Assembly (NCBI GenBank): GCA_964504195.1
Contig: CAZDDI010000001.1
Location: forward strand, 248,001-312,000
Origin: CAZDDI01 sp964504195
GTDB taxonomy: Bacteria > Chloroflexota > Anaerolineae > B4-G1 > SLSP01
DNA length: 64,000 nt
Direction: 5' to 3'
Shown here: positions 22,448 through 33,100 of the stretch, one piece after another
How the letters are laid out: each line of letters opens with the position of its first letter
Position numbering within the stretch: the stretch's first letter is position 1
Notes under the pieces: model-generated
Database searches by the model: none
What the model was told of the DNA's origin: nothing
Seen by the model: only the letters and a program-made list of their open reading frames with translations
Program-made: the position numbers and the translations under genes

Positions 22448-24935
22448 CTATATCTATCCCCAAAATGACAGGTTCATGTACCAAAATTTCTTCATCATCA
22501 GCATCGCAGACTTCGATCACCAACGCTGCGCCGCGCGGCAACACCGGCGGCGTATCCACGAGCGCCAGCTCCACGATGACCGTCTGGCCGCCAGGCTCTA
22601 TCGTTACCGGAGCGGCGTGGCGGAAAACGAGGGTGCCGGTCTCCGGGTTGCGCACCTTCAGCAGCACCCGCCGCGCCAGCTGCTTTTCATCCGCGCCGAA
22701 GAGGGTGCGGCCCAGCAGCCCCGCTTCAACTTCCAGGCGCGGGGCTTTGCTGGTGATATGGCTGACGGGCTTGAGTACCACGGAAGTTTTGGCGGCTTTG
22801 GCAGGCCAGCGCGCCACCAGCACCGGAATGAGCAGCTCTTGCAACGTCGCGCCACCGTGGAAAAAGCCCAGGCCGCCATAAGTCTTGAAGGCATTGAAGC
22901 TGCGCGGCACCAGGGCCTCCAGTTGCGATTGCATGACCGGCAGGCGCACCGCCGTTGCGGAGACCAGCGCCGTTCCCACCACGGCCCGCCGCGAAAGCCA
23001 GAGCACATCCCCGGTGGGTTTGGTGTCTTCGACCTCATCCGGCTCCGGCTGCCAGTGGAAGAAGCCATGATCGGTCACGACAATCACCCGGCTGAAGCCC
23101 GTCTCACGCAACTTGCGGATGGCGCGCGCGTACCGTTCCAGCTGCTCGCCCGCGCCGGTGAGTTGGAGCTGCCCCTCATGTCCGGCCTGGTCGAACTCCG
23201 CACCGTGAACTACCAGCAACCGTGGCAACCGGCGCAGGCCGGCCAGTTGCTCGCTATCCAACACATCGGCGATGGTCAGGAATTTCTTGACCTCGAACTG
23301 CGCCGCCAGCCATTTACGGCGCGCTTCGGCCTGGGTCAAGTCGCCGTCAAAGGCCGCGGCCTTTACCCGGAACTCCTTCTGCCCGCCGGCGATCTCGACC
23401 AGCAGTTGATGGCGCTTGAGCGGCAGCGCAAAAGCCATCCCCAACGCCGTGATGCTGGGTACCGGCGCCACCGCCGCGTTAACCGTCGCGCGCCGCACTG
23501 GTTCGCCCGCGTTCAACAAGTCCGCCAGGCGATAACCCAGCTCCAGGCGCAGCGCATCGAGGAAAAGTAAGGCCGTGGGCTCTGAGCTACATTCCAACTC
23601 CTGTAACGCCAGTTCGCCGGCGGTGGGCAGTTTGAAGACCTCGCGCGGCTGCTGCGCTAGCAGTTCCGAAAACTCCCGTCCCAGGCGATCCACTGCGCGC
23701 AAATAGGCCCGCCGCAACCGGGCGCGGAGGCGCTGTAACGCGCCGGGCAGATCCGCCTGCTCCTCGAAAAGGCTTTCGCCCACGCCATCGAGCTGCCAGC
23801 CCCGGCTTTGATACCAATGCAGCGCATCCTGGATGACGCGCCAATGCTGTGCGGCGTCGGCATGTTCCACCAACAGGCTGGCGGCTTCGGCCAGCTGCAC
23901 CAGATAAGCCCAGCCTACCTGGTGCGAGGCCAGGTGGCCCCAGAAGCCCCGCGCGCGCAGCCTGAAATGGGGCAGTTGGTCGGCCAGCGCTTGCGCCAGC
24001 TGCTCCACCTGCTCAATATGCTCCAGCCGCTCAGCGAGCTGTTGGAACAGGGTTTCTTCTACGGCGCGCGAGCTGCTCACAGCCGGCGGGCGGCTCAGGT
24101 TCCTGGCCCAATAAGCCAAGCCGATAGTTTTATCAGCCTCGAGCACCAGCGCTTCGAAGCGCGGGATGTAATGCACATTGGACTGCCAGTCCCGGAGCAA
24201 TTTGAGCGCGCGGTCACGGGCCAGGCCGGGCGGGATGACCTTGTCACCGTCGCTGGGTTGCTCGCGTCCGCTGACGGCTGCGGCGGCCTCGGTGCAGAGC
24301 AGGGTCGCGGTCGCGGCGATGCGCCACGCAGATTCCTCGCGTTCGGCAGGGTCGGGCAGGCCGAAATCCTCCACCGCGCGGCGGGCGAAGATAGCAAAAC
24401 GCTCCTCCTGGCGCAGTCGCTCGAACTCTCCCGGTTCGCCAGCGAGAGTATGAAGCATCCGGGCATCGTCCAGCAATGCCCCCTTAGCCGTTCCAGGTGT
24501 CAGTTCTTGCCAAACTGCTTTGGGTTGCTCGAACCACTCGCGGGCGTGGGCGGGAAGCAGGGCTTTGAGTGCGCTTTCGTGCTCGCGGGGAATCGTGACG
24601 CCGTACTCGCGCAACGCCTGGATGAGGCTCTTACGCCAGACCGCTTCGGCTTGCAGCGCGAAGACCTTGAACCAGGTGAGGTCTTCAAAAGCACGCGGCG
24701 CCCACACCACGCGCGGGGCCGGCGCAGCCGCATAGAAGCGGTCGCGGAGAAGCAGTTCGGGTTCTTCGGGGTCGGCCCAGAGCTCGAAGCCCGCGCTCGC
24801 GGCGGCATCTTGCAGCAGGCCAAGCCATTCCTGCTCTGGGTCGCACCAGAGAAGGAATGAGGATTGCCGCTCAAGAGAGCTTTTGATTTGAGTGAGTAAC
24901 CAAAGTTGAAATGACATTAATCTTGTTTCATTCAT
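22437..24935 (-). CDS. pglZ: BREX alkaline-phosphatase-like protein PglZ
   Basis: About 832 residues. The PglZ domain shows LLVVHGAEFDQAGHEG (near 570) and FSRVIVVTDHGFFHW (near 617), the metal-binding Asp/His motifs of the alkaline-phosphatase superfamily. N- and C-terminal regions match the type A PglZ length of BREX type 1. In known systems PglZ binds PglX and supports both methylation and exclusion. The ATG at 24935 was chosen because it overlaps the stop of the preceding gene (24928-24930) and fits coupling; starts at 24986 or 24917 are possible. The gene is GC-rich, in contrast to the NACHT-HEAT gene before it, so the junction at 24.93 kb is a composition boundary. Confidence 0.92.
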   Translation of the reverse strand: MNETRLMSFQLWLLTQIKSSLERQSSFLLWCDPEQEWLGLLQDAAASAGFELWADPEEPELLLRDRFYAAAPAPRVVWAPRAFEDLTWFKVFALQAEAVWRKSLIQALREYGVTIPREHESALKALLPAHAREWFEQPKAVWQELTPGTAKGALLDDARMLHTLAGEPGEFERLRQEERFAIFARRAVEDFGLPDPAEREESAWRIAATATLLCTEAAAAVSGREQPSDGDKVIPPGLARDRALKLLRDWQSNVHYIPRFEALVLEADKTIGLAYWARNLSRPPAVSSSRAVEETLFQQLAERLEHIEQVEQLAQALADQLPHFRLRARGFWGHLASHQVGWAYLVQLAEAASLLVEHADAAQHWRVIQDALHWYQSRGWQLDGVGESLFEEQADLPGALQRLRARLRRAYLRAVDRLGREFSELLAQQPREVFKLPTAGELALQELECSSEPTALLFLDALRLELGYRLADLLNAGEPVRRATVNAAVAPVPSITALGMAFALPLKRHQLLVEIAGGQKEFRVKAAAFDGDLTQAEARRKWLAAQFEVKKFLTIADVLDSEQLAGLRRLPRLLVVHGAEFDQAGHEGQLQLTGAGEQLERYARAIRKLRETGFSRVIVVTDHGFFHWQPEPDEVEDTKPTGDVLWLSRRAVVGTALVSATAVRLPVMQSQLEALVPRSFNAFKTYGGLGFFHGGATLQELLIPVLVARWPAKAAKTSVVLKPVSHITSKAPRLEVEAGLLGRTLFGADEKQLARRVLLKVRNPETGTLVFRHAAPVTIEPGGQTVIVELALVDTPPVLPRGAALVIEVCDADDEEILVHEPVILGIDIDEW

Positions 24936-27624
24936 AGCTTTCAGGGTATTTTTCACGGAGAACATCATATGCTTCTTTTGTACCAATCATCTGCAAGGCG
25001 CTAACAATGCGATTTCCCGATGCATGCTCGTAGACATCCATTGCGATTGGGTTTGCCAACAGCTCGGCGTACCAAGAGATTAACGCAGTATTTGCCTCTG
25101 GAAAATCAATGCTAGCTAATGCTCTGACCGCAACATCACACACACGCGAGTAATGGTAAGTGGGAACCTCTTGATCTTTCAACCTTTGGGTTAAAGCAGG
25201 TACAGTTTCACGCACACCTATTCTACCCAATGCTTCCACTGCGGCGATTCTTACATGGGCGTCCTTGTCCTCCAAGCACCCAATTATCAAACCTACAGCA
25301 CGTTTTTCTCTTAATCGCCCCAGAGCTTCAATTGTCGAGCTGCGCAATGGTGAATCTAGATCAGCATCTTGAAGTACTTTGATTAGAGGTTCAACAGCTC
25401 GTACATCACCAACTTTCCCAAGAGATTCGATTACGGCTCTTTTTATCTGATCGTGTACATTGGAGGCATTTAGCAGGTCTAGCAGTGGGATGACAGCCGG
25501 TTCACCGATCCCGATCGAGGTATTAATAAGGAGATCGGATAAGAAGTAAAAGCGTTCACCCTCGTTTTTTTGTAGCATTTCTGCCACTATGTCAATGGCT
25601 GAAGCCCCGAGATCACTCAACAGATACTGCACACTCTTGTCTTTGAAGTGCTCGGCAAGTAATCGCAGTACATCCGACCGGGCCGCTTGATCTCCCAAAC
25701 GGAACAGGGCTATCGCAACCCCTATTTTTATGCGCGGTTCAGTTGATTCAGGTAACTTTTTCAAAACCGCGATAGATTGCTTGCTTTCAGTCTTCCATAA
25801 AGCTTTAATAAGAGCTCGCTGCGAAATTTCGCTAAGGTTTTCGCGTTCTAATAAAGCATTTGACAATGCAAGTACTACTTCCGCGCCAAATGATGCTAAC
25901 GTAGTCACAACAGTATCTTCAACATAATTACCGCTTACACGATCAAGTACGTCAATCATCTCTGAAGCTATTGACACATCACAGAGTAAACCTAGAGTGC
26001 GTACATAATTTTTGATGAAATAAGGATCGTCGCTGGATGACAGCTTGTCTTTGGTACGCTCAATGATCTCTTGACGTAGCTGATGAGATGGTAGGTTATC
26101 GCTATTGATGAAGCATAATGCAGCAAGATAAGGATCACTTTGCGCAATCTGATGAATGAATCCATCAGAATCTGCAACAAGGCCACTTGCAGCTATGACC
26201 ATAGGATAATAGCTATAGTCGCCCTCCATGTGTCTAAAACCAGGGAGCATACACTCGATATTATTCCAACGAAACTGCAAAGCACGGAAGTAATAGAACC
26301 ACCATTTATTATGAAGGGCTACTTGATCTGAATCAAATCTCAACAGATTAGCATGTACCATTACTCGAAACAGCGGCAATATATGTCGCCTTCGAATCTT
26401 GGTCCTAAAAATACTTGAGATAAGCAACACCACCTTGAAAAAGCAACTACGATGCTCGATTTCTGCGAACTGAACACCCCAAGTCAAAACATCGAGCTCG
26501 TCAGATAATTCCCACTTCATAGGTCTAAGGGTGGCTTCTCTAATACGTCTGGCGTCAACCCAATAGGAGAGAATTTTGGTCATTTGGTCGAAGGGAATCC
26601 AACCAGGCATTTGACGTATTTTAGGCTGTTCCCACAGAGCTTTCACCAGCATATCATACAAAGCGCCTGGATTTTTCGGCAGCTTGTGACTCTCAGCGCG
26701 CTCATACGCGCGTATTAGCGCGAGGAGTAAAAATGGTCGGGCTACTGCAAAAGCATAAGGATTCTCAACTTGTTCAGGGTATTTCTGAACTTGTTGCTGT
26801 GGCTCAATCAGAACCCGATGAAGAAAATCCGATGCTAGATCATGCAGATAATTCTCCACAATTTCACGCACATGATCTTCTTGGAGTGTATCCCCTAATT
26901 TTACAACTGGTAGTCCTACATCTACTGGTTCAGCATCTTCGCTTATACGACAGGAGATCAAAACCCGTACCGGCGCGTGGGGACCTTGCAGCCATGACTT
27001 GAGTTGTTGTAATTGTTTCGGGCTATCCGGCCCAGATGCACTCAGACCATCTATAAATATATAAGTATTGCTTTGCCCAATAGCTGATAGCGGTTTCTGC
27101 TCAATATGCTCGATTTCTTTGAGCACACCGGAGAGCTTCTTTCGACCTGCCCAGTTGGATAGATCGAAGAGGATTGGAAATGGTTGTTCTTTATCCTTCA
27201 AACATGTTTCTGCAGCTTGCAATACAAGGTAACGCAATAAGGTGGTTTTTCCTGTACCGGCTTTCCCTACTACCACAACACGGGGAAATCGTTCAGGAAT
27301 CTCCTGAAAGGATATGGTCTTTCCTGAATGATCCACCCGGGTAACTGGGAGGTCAACATATTCGAGAACCCCCTCTTTAAGCTTGAGGTCAGAGATGAGC
27401 CGATTCAGATTAGTTGGATTCCGACTTATACCCAAGATTGACGGGGTATATTTTTTAACAACGTTTTCAATCAAAGGGATTAAAAGCAAGAGCAAACTTC
27501 GCCAGGCTTCAGATTTATCACCACCAGCTACCCAACTCACACTTAGTAGGATTAGGTAAGCGTACAGAATAAATCGCAATAGCCTGGCAAAATTATAGAG
27601 CACGAACCGCCAATTGAGACGCAT
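24928..27624 (-). CDS. membrane NACHT NTPase with C-terminal HEAT repeats
   Basis: 898 residues. Two hydrophobic stretches lie at the N-terminus (about 10-30 and 44-53). The P-loop is VVVVGKAGTGKTTLLRY near 115 with a degenerate Walker B (TYIFIDGLSASG near 187). A helical middle is followed by HEAT/PBS-lyase-like repeats from about 690 (AVIESLGKVGDVRAVEPLIK, AVEALGRIGVRETVPALTQR). A membrane-anchored STAND sensor is implied, HEAT repeats being the likely ligand-binding part. It lies inside the BREX operon between pglX and pglZ, AT-richer than the brx genes, and its stop overlaps the pglZ start by 8 bases. It is thus co-expressed and was probably captured as cargo. GAAGG precedes the ATG. Confidence 0.82.
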   Translation of the reverse strand: MRLNWRFVLYNFARLLRFILYAYLILLSVSWVAGGDKSEAWRSLLLLLIPLIENVVKKYTPSILGISRNPTNLNRLISDLKLKEGVLEYVDLPVTRVDHSGKTISFQEIPERFPRVVVVGKAGTGKTTLLRYLVLQAAETCLKDKEQPFPILFDLSNWAGRKKLSGVLKEIEHIEQKPLSAIGQSNTYIFIDGLSASGPDSPKQLQQLKSWLQGPHAPVRVLISCRISEDAEPVDVGLPVVKLGDTLQEDHVREIVENYLHDLASDFLHRVLIEPQQQVQKYPEQVENPYAFAVARPFLLLALIRAYERAESHKLPKNPGALYDMLVKALWEQPKIRQMPGWIPFDQMTKILSYWVDARRIREATLRPMKWELSDELDVLTWGVQFAEIEHRSCFFKVVLLISSIFRTKIRRRHILPLFRVMVHANLLRFDSDQVALHNKWWFYYFRALQFRWNNIECMLPGFRHMEGDYSYYPMVIAASGLVADSDGFIHQIAQSDPYLAALCFINSDNLPSHQLRQEIIERTKDKLSSSDDPYFIKNYVRTLGLLCDVSIASEMIDVLDRVSGNYVEDTVVTTLASFGAEVVLALSNALLERENLSEISQRALIKALWKTESKQSIAVLKKLPESTEPRIKIGVAIALFRLGDQAARSDVLRLLAEHFKDKSVQYLLSDLGASAIDIVAEMLQKNEGERFYFLSDLLINTSIGIGEPAVIPLLDLLNASNVHDQIKRAVIESLGKVGDVRAVEPLIKVLQDADLDSPLRSSTIEALGRLREKRAVGLIIGCLEDKDAHVRIAAVEALGRIGVRETVPALTQRLKDQEVPTYHYSRVCDVAVRALASIDFPEANTALISWYAELLANPIAMDVYEHASGNRIVSALQMIGTKEAYDVLREKYPESYE

Positions 27625-27639
27625 GGAATCTACCTTCTA

Positions 27640-27746
27640 CTCCCGGCACCAGCACCGCTCGTCAACGCGCCACGCGGCGCAATCTGCAATCGCCGGAGCA
27701 ACATCCTTCTTCGCCAGCACCTTCGCCGCGAGGAGGCCCGCCTTTT
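27640..27746 (-). pseudogene. duplicated 3' end of pglX (gene remnant)
   Basis: This 107-bp segment matches the 3' end of pglX (30204-30310) without gaps at 94 of 107 positions. In frame it still encodes KDVAPAIADCAAWRVDE before a TAG stop, against KDVAPAIADRAAWRADE in PglX. It lies on the far side of the AlbA_2-NTPase gene, in the same orientation, so that gene is bracketed by two copies of the pglX tail. Confidence 0.85.
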
Positions 27747-27788
27747 ATCGTTGATCATCTTCTGGCCTGCATTATGACATTACTTGAC

Positions 27789-30068
27789 CTATATAAGTGT
27801 TTCAATTTTTATTATTCTCTGCCTACACAGATTGCGATATTTTATTTCGCCAATTTTGATGAATTGTCGCAAAGCTTGCCGATAAATACACAAAGCTTGC
27901 TTGTAATTTCTCATATCTTCATACGTTTCACCTAACATGAATTGACTTATTGTGCTCTCACGAAGCCAACCATTTTTTGCAAAGAGAGTGTAACTCTGTT
28001 CATAGAGCGCCAGAGCCGGCTGAAAAGCTCCTTTTTGTTTGAAAACAGCAGCCATCTCTTGTAATGCAGTGGCCCCTCCAATCTCATCTCCCTCAACATC
28101 TGCCGATGAGGCAATCTGGGCCGCCCATTCCAAAGATTTATCTAGTTCACCAATCATTCTATACGCCCAAACGAGTCTTGATAGAAAACGACGCTTAAGC
28201 AATGGCCGTATTCTGCCCCAAAACATCTCCGCATACTTTTCTAGCAACTCAATGGCCTTCTGTGGCTCATCATGCTCACAGTAAACCAAACTCAGAACCA
28301 ATACGGCTTCGCGAGAGATATGGAGAACCTCAGAATCTATCATAGGTTCTAGCAAACTCGTTGCATATTCCTTATCTCCCCATAAGCTCATGATCCTAGC
28401 TTGATTAAGAATAAACCAGCATTGATCTTCGTCGGTCGGTGGATTGGTGTTCTCAATCAAAAACATCAACTGTTCGTATTGCCCCTGATTAATCAGGGTT
28501 TTTCTTAGCCTTCCAATTACCTCAACGGCTTTTTGATGATCACCAGCCTTGATAAAGTGAGACCAAGCAGTCAGGCAACAATCAATTTGCTCTTCGCTCA
28601 TTAACTCTGGATCGGTAACGGCACCCACTTTTGCCCAATAATACTCTGCCGCCTTACGATGTTTGGTTTCAAGATCGGTAACAAAGGGATAACAATGTTC
28701 ACGAATCAGTGCATGCATCAGCAGAGAGATATCATCAACACGATCCAAGATAAATCTATCAACCAAGGAAAACACCATTTGTGCGCTGTCTTGACCTGGA
28801 GATAAGTATTCAAGAAGATCAAAAGACAATGGCCTATCGAATACAGACAGATCAATGACAAGATTGCGTAGCCCAGTGGGTAACTCATTCAGTAGCGGCG
28901 AGAGCCATTCTTGTTTTAGCTCATCCCGAAAAACTGGCAAACTCTGTAGTAGATGGTTAACAGAGAGATTTCTTGCTCGGACAGCAAAAATCATCAGTGC
29001 CTTTGGATGCCCTTTACCCGTCAACTCCCAGATCTTTTGTGCCAGGGATGGATCAACATGCAGATTACACTCAGCAAGCAACTGCGAACATGATTCCGTA
29101 TCAAGGCCTTCTTGAATTGTCACTTCACGAGTTGCCATGGGGCTAACAAGAGATACCAAATCTGGGCGCAAACGTGAGGTTAAAACAACCTTCGCCAAAC
29201 CACTCTGTTGTTCTATTTTCTGGATGAAGCGGTTTATGTGAGGATTTCTGATGAGGTGATAATCATCGAAAAATAACACATATTTGTGCTGCGCCAGAAC
29301 TACGGCGGTTCTCAAGAGTCTTTCTTCTAGAGAGGAATCAAATTCACTCAATATGTCAGCAAGATTCCGGTCTCCACAAGATTGAGCAAAGCCCAATAAG
29401 ATCCAAAGTACACTGTCAATAGTAGTGTCTTCATGGCATTCAAGCCATAGACACTGATATCCGAAATCTGTTACTTGGGCGGCTAGCTGTGCAGCCAAAG
29501 CGGTTTTTCCAACTCCGCTAATGCCTTCTATTATGACAACAACCACTGTCTCATCAGTGATGCAAGATTTCAAATGACTGAGCTCATCAGCGCGTCCCTT
29601 AAAAAACTTGACCCTGGGCGGGCTTGCCACTAACATTGGCTGTGATGATTGGTAATCGCGCCCTAATACTCTCTGCCATTCTCGCCCATCCTCGAGTTGC
29701 TGAGTGGTGGCACCAACCCGTTTGTAAAGCCGCCCTTCCACAATGCAGGGTATGTCTTGGTGATTGACTCTGACCCAGACTATATACTTATCGTCACCAA
29801 TTGAAAGTTTGTCAATTTCGGCTCCCCCACTTGTTAGGCGACAAGTTCGCATAACGCCACCGAGACGCTGCATGACTTCATCAGGGTTTGAGACACCAAC
29901 AATCTTTCCTCCATCGCTGATGCCAATAAGGATGACTCCCCCCCCCGTATTCGCGAAGGCAGCTACTTCTTTGGCCATGTCTGATGCGTTCTTGGGAAAT
30001 TCAACCTTAAATTCAACCCTTGAACCTTCGCCCTGTTTCACATAATCAAAGAGAGTGTTCAGATCCAT
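27789..30068 (-). CDS. AlbA_2 (Schlafen-like) - P-loop NTPase - TPR protein
   Basis: 759 residues. An N-terminal AlbA_2 domain (about 11-120: SRVEFKVEFPKNASDMAKEV, AFANTGGGVILIGISDGG) is of the nucleic-acid-binding kind found in Schlafen-related proteins. A STAND/NB-ARC-like ATPase follows (Walker A IEGISGVGKTALAA near 180, Walker B YVLFFDDYHLI near 262, VVLTSRLRPD). The C-terminal 300 residues are TPR-like helical pairs. This is a plausible stand-alone sensor-effector of the defence island, placed after pglX and flanked by repeats of the pglX end. AT-richer than pglX. GGGAG lies six bases before the ATG. The target is unknown. Confidence 0.82.
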   Translation of the reverse strand: MDLNTLFDYVKQGEGSRVEFKVEFPKNASDMAKEVAAFANTGGGVILIGISDGGKIVGVSNPDEVMQRLGGVMRTCRLTSGGAEIDKLSIGDDKYIVWVRVNHQDIPCIVEGRLYKRVGATTQQLEDGREWQRVLGRDYQSSQPMLVASPPRVKFFKGRADELSHLKSCITDETVVVVIIEGISGVGKTALAAQLAAQVTDFGYQCLWLECHEDTTIDSVLWILLGFAQSCGDRNLADILSEFDSSLEERLLRTAVVLAQHKYVLFFDDYHLIRNPHINRFIQKIEQQSGLAKVVLTSRLRPDLVSLVSPMATREVTIQEGLDTESCSQLLAECNLHVDPSLAQKIWELTGKGHPKALMIFAVRARNLSVNHLLQSLPVFRDELKQEWLSPLLNELPTGLRNLVIDLSVFDRPLSFDLLEYLSPGQDSAQMVFSLVDRFILDRVDDISLLMHALIREHCYPFVTDLETKHRKAAEYYWAKVGAVTDPELMSEEQIDCCLTAWSHFIKAGDHQKAVEVIGRLRKTLINQGQYEQLMFLIENTNPPTDEDQCWFILNQARIMSLWGDKEYATSLLEPMIDSEVLHISREAVLVLSLVYCEHDEPQKAIELLEKYAEMFWGRIRPLLKRRFLSRLVWAYRMIGELDKSLEWAAQIASSADVEGDEIGGATALQEMAAVFKQKGAFQPALALYEQSYTLFAKNGWLRESTISQFMLGETYEDMRNYKQALCIYRQALRQFIKIGEIKYRNLCRQRIIKIETLI

Positions 30069-30173
30069 ATCAGACTCCCATAAAAACCATTACACTTGAG
30101 GTCAGGAATGAACTGAAAATCAGCTAGATTCTGATTCACAGAATCAGTAAACATGTAGAGCAAATCATTTCTA

Positions 30174-33100
30174 TTACTCCCACCACCCCGGCTTGGACAG
30201 CTTCCCCTCCCGGCACCAGCGGCGCTCATCCGCGCGCCACGCGGCGCGATCCGCGATGGCCGGGGCGACATCCTTCTTCGCCAGCACCTCTGCCGCGAGG
30301 AGGCCCGCCTTTTGCAGCGGCGCGATGTTCACCCGCACGCCGTCGTTAAGGTCGGGCAGGTAGCGCTGCTCCTGCCGCAGCAGCGCGGCGCGGTCTTCCG
30401 GCGGCGCTTTGACGCCATCCGCCGCGCACCAGCGATCCACCGGCTCCCGCGCGATAATCTGCTCCAGCGCGGGAGCCGCGAAGCCCTCCGCTGCGACCCG
30501 GCCCAGCGCGGCGTCGAAGTCGCCCAGCTCCTGGATGAGGTCGCCGAGCTCCATGCGGCGCGCATCCTGCCGGGCGCTGCGCGCGTTGGCAGGGACACTC
30601 TCGATGCCGCGCAGCTCGGTCTCGTAGCGCTGCCGCAACGGGCGGACATACTGCGATTGGAGCGTGGCGAGGGTGTCGCCATCCAGTTGGTGATAGTAGA
30701 CGAGGCAGGCGAAGGCGGGCTTCTGCCGCGCCGTCCACCGCCCGCTTTGGAGCTGCCAGGCGATGGGCCGTTTCTTGAACTGGCTGGTGTGATGCTTGAA
30801 GAAGGTCTGCCCCAGCCAGGCATCCAGCGATTCGCCCAGCAACTCCTGGAACTCGCGCTCCAGCGCGGCAGCCTCGCCGCTGGGGAACTCAAGAGGCAGG
30901 CGCTCGCGGATGCGGGCCAGCAGTGTGGGTTCGGCGGTGCCTTCCGTGAGGGGGATGATGCCGTCGGGGTCGGCCCAAGCGGGAACCGGCTCGCCGACCT
31001 CGATTTGTTTGGGCCAGCGGTGGCCTAAAAGCCGCAGGATGAGGACGGTGAAGCGGTCGGCGGTAATCCGACGCTCTTCCGGCAGGCAGCGCCAGCCCTC
31101 TTGCTCGATGCCTTCTTTGAGCAGCCAGTAGACGGAGATGGGATGGATGTGGAGTTTTTGTGAAAGTTCTTCGAGGAAAGTCTCGGTGGGAATAGGAACG
31201 TGGGCTGCGCAATTTTCCATATTGCCATCGTCGCCATCTTCTTCCGCATCGCCGCAAGTATCTTCTGGTAATAAAAGATTACTGCCTGGCCCCGCTTGAT
31301 AAACGATCTGAAGATTCCGTTTTATGGTTTCAATTTCCTCACTTGATGATTGTAATCGCTCGTGTATGTTAAAAAATCTCGGTACCGCTATCGGTAAATT
31401 AGGAAGGTTTATCAAGGTGTCTGGAATAACATCGTACCCAGTGATCAAGGGAAACCAACCAGCAGGAAGGCCAGTCTCCTCCAAGATAGAAGTTAAGTCA
31501 GCAACACTTAACTCAAAAGCATCAATTACTAACCGCTCAATAACACCTTCAATTGAATGTAAAGTGGCTGCGAGTTGCCCAAAGATAACCCCCTGCATTA
31601 TCTCAAACAAAGACGGAGCTGAAAACATAGCTTCGGTAAGATCGCAGCTTATCAATTTCAACTTGAGGGCTGTTGCTAGTTCTGCTAATAAGCCCAAACC
31701 GGGGATCGAAAGAGCTTGCGGTTCTATAGGTAGACTTCCAAAGTAACTGTAATCAAGCAATAACGTAGATGGGTTTATTGCTCTGTAAAGATAACTATTT
31801 ATGCGGCAGTTTAGATATCCCGCCATTTCACTTAAAGAGTTACCATCAGGATATATTCCGGGGCCTCGATGCCCCGGAATCGAATTAGGCAGGAGCTGTC
31901 GAACTCCAAGTGACCCTCTTCCAACCTCAGAGTAACATAGACCGCTTTCAAAGTAGTAGTCAACATCTGCCACAAGCCTTGATAAGTTGCCTTTAAGATA
32001 TGGATAACGTTCATTCAAATAAGAGCGAATAAAGGCACCATCGTGAGCGTAATTCACAACATAATAATTCCGACCTATCCATTTTCCGTATCCGCCGCCT
32101 TTGGAGTAATGATACCAGGCTGGATTTTCAAGATTGACTTCCCAGTGAAAACGGACTACGATGCTATCGCATCGCGTACCTAACCCATGTGCTACAAAAC
32201 CAAAATTTGCAAAATGCTTATCTTTACTACAAAGGCGTTCAAATAGGGGTTTTGAAATCCAGTATTGTATTGCGTAATCTGGAACATTTAATAGTTCACA
32301 TTGAAGTCTTTTTATTGCTGAGTTACTTTCAGATAGCGCATATGATTGCAGTAATTTATCCTTTTCACTAGGCGTATCTGGCCCAATAACTCGAAAGGCC
32401 GTAATTGAATGTTGTTGTTCGGCTCTGACATTTGCTAGCACAAACATCACACTATTGACAACTTCACCACTTATTTCATTGAAGGCTCCCCGTCCCAGAT
32501 GCGCTAATACTTCTATTGTAGTTTGATGCAACAATCCAGTAAATACTTCTAGTTTCCGTTGTTTTGTCTTTGCTGGTGCTTTTGCTCGTAAGTCAGCGAA
32601 CGAACGTAGGAACATCCAAGATTGTTGTGTTACCATTGCCGTATGCCCATTAGCATCAGCGAATTCAATACATCGAATAATAAAGGCCGCGAATAAATCA
32701 CGTTTTCCAGATGAATAACAATGCGCAAGATACTGTTTGAGCATCGTTCCCATATTCCCCGACCCCATATAAGGCGGATTCGCGGCAACCACGTCATACC
32801 GGCGCGCCAGCAAGTCAAAGAGGCGCACGCCCTTCTCCGCCGAGCGGCCAAAGAAGGCCTGGCTCAAGTCAGCCGCCTGCGCTTCCGCCGCAAAGTGCGC
32901 CTTCAGCCGCGCCAGGGTGCGGGTCTTCCATTCGGCGTAACTTTCCACGCCCAGCGGCAGCTCGCCCTGTTTGGGCTTTTCCACCTGCGCCAGCAACGCC
33001 AGCTGCTCCGGCTTGCCGCGCCGCTCCTCCATCTTGGCCTGGAGATAGCGCAGTTCCTTCTCCACCGGCTCCTCCAGTTGCAGCAGCGAGCCAAGTTCGT

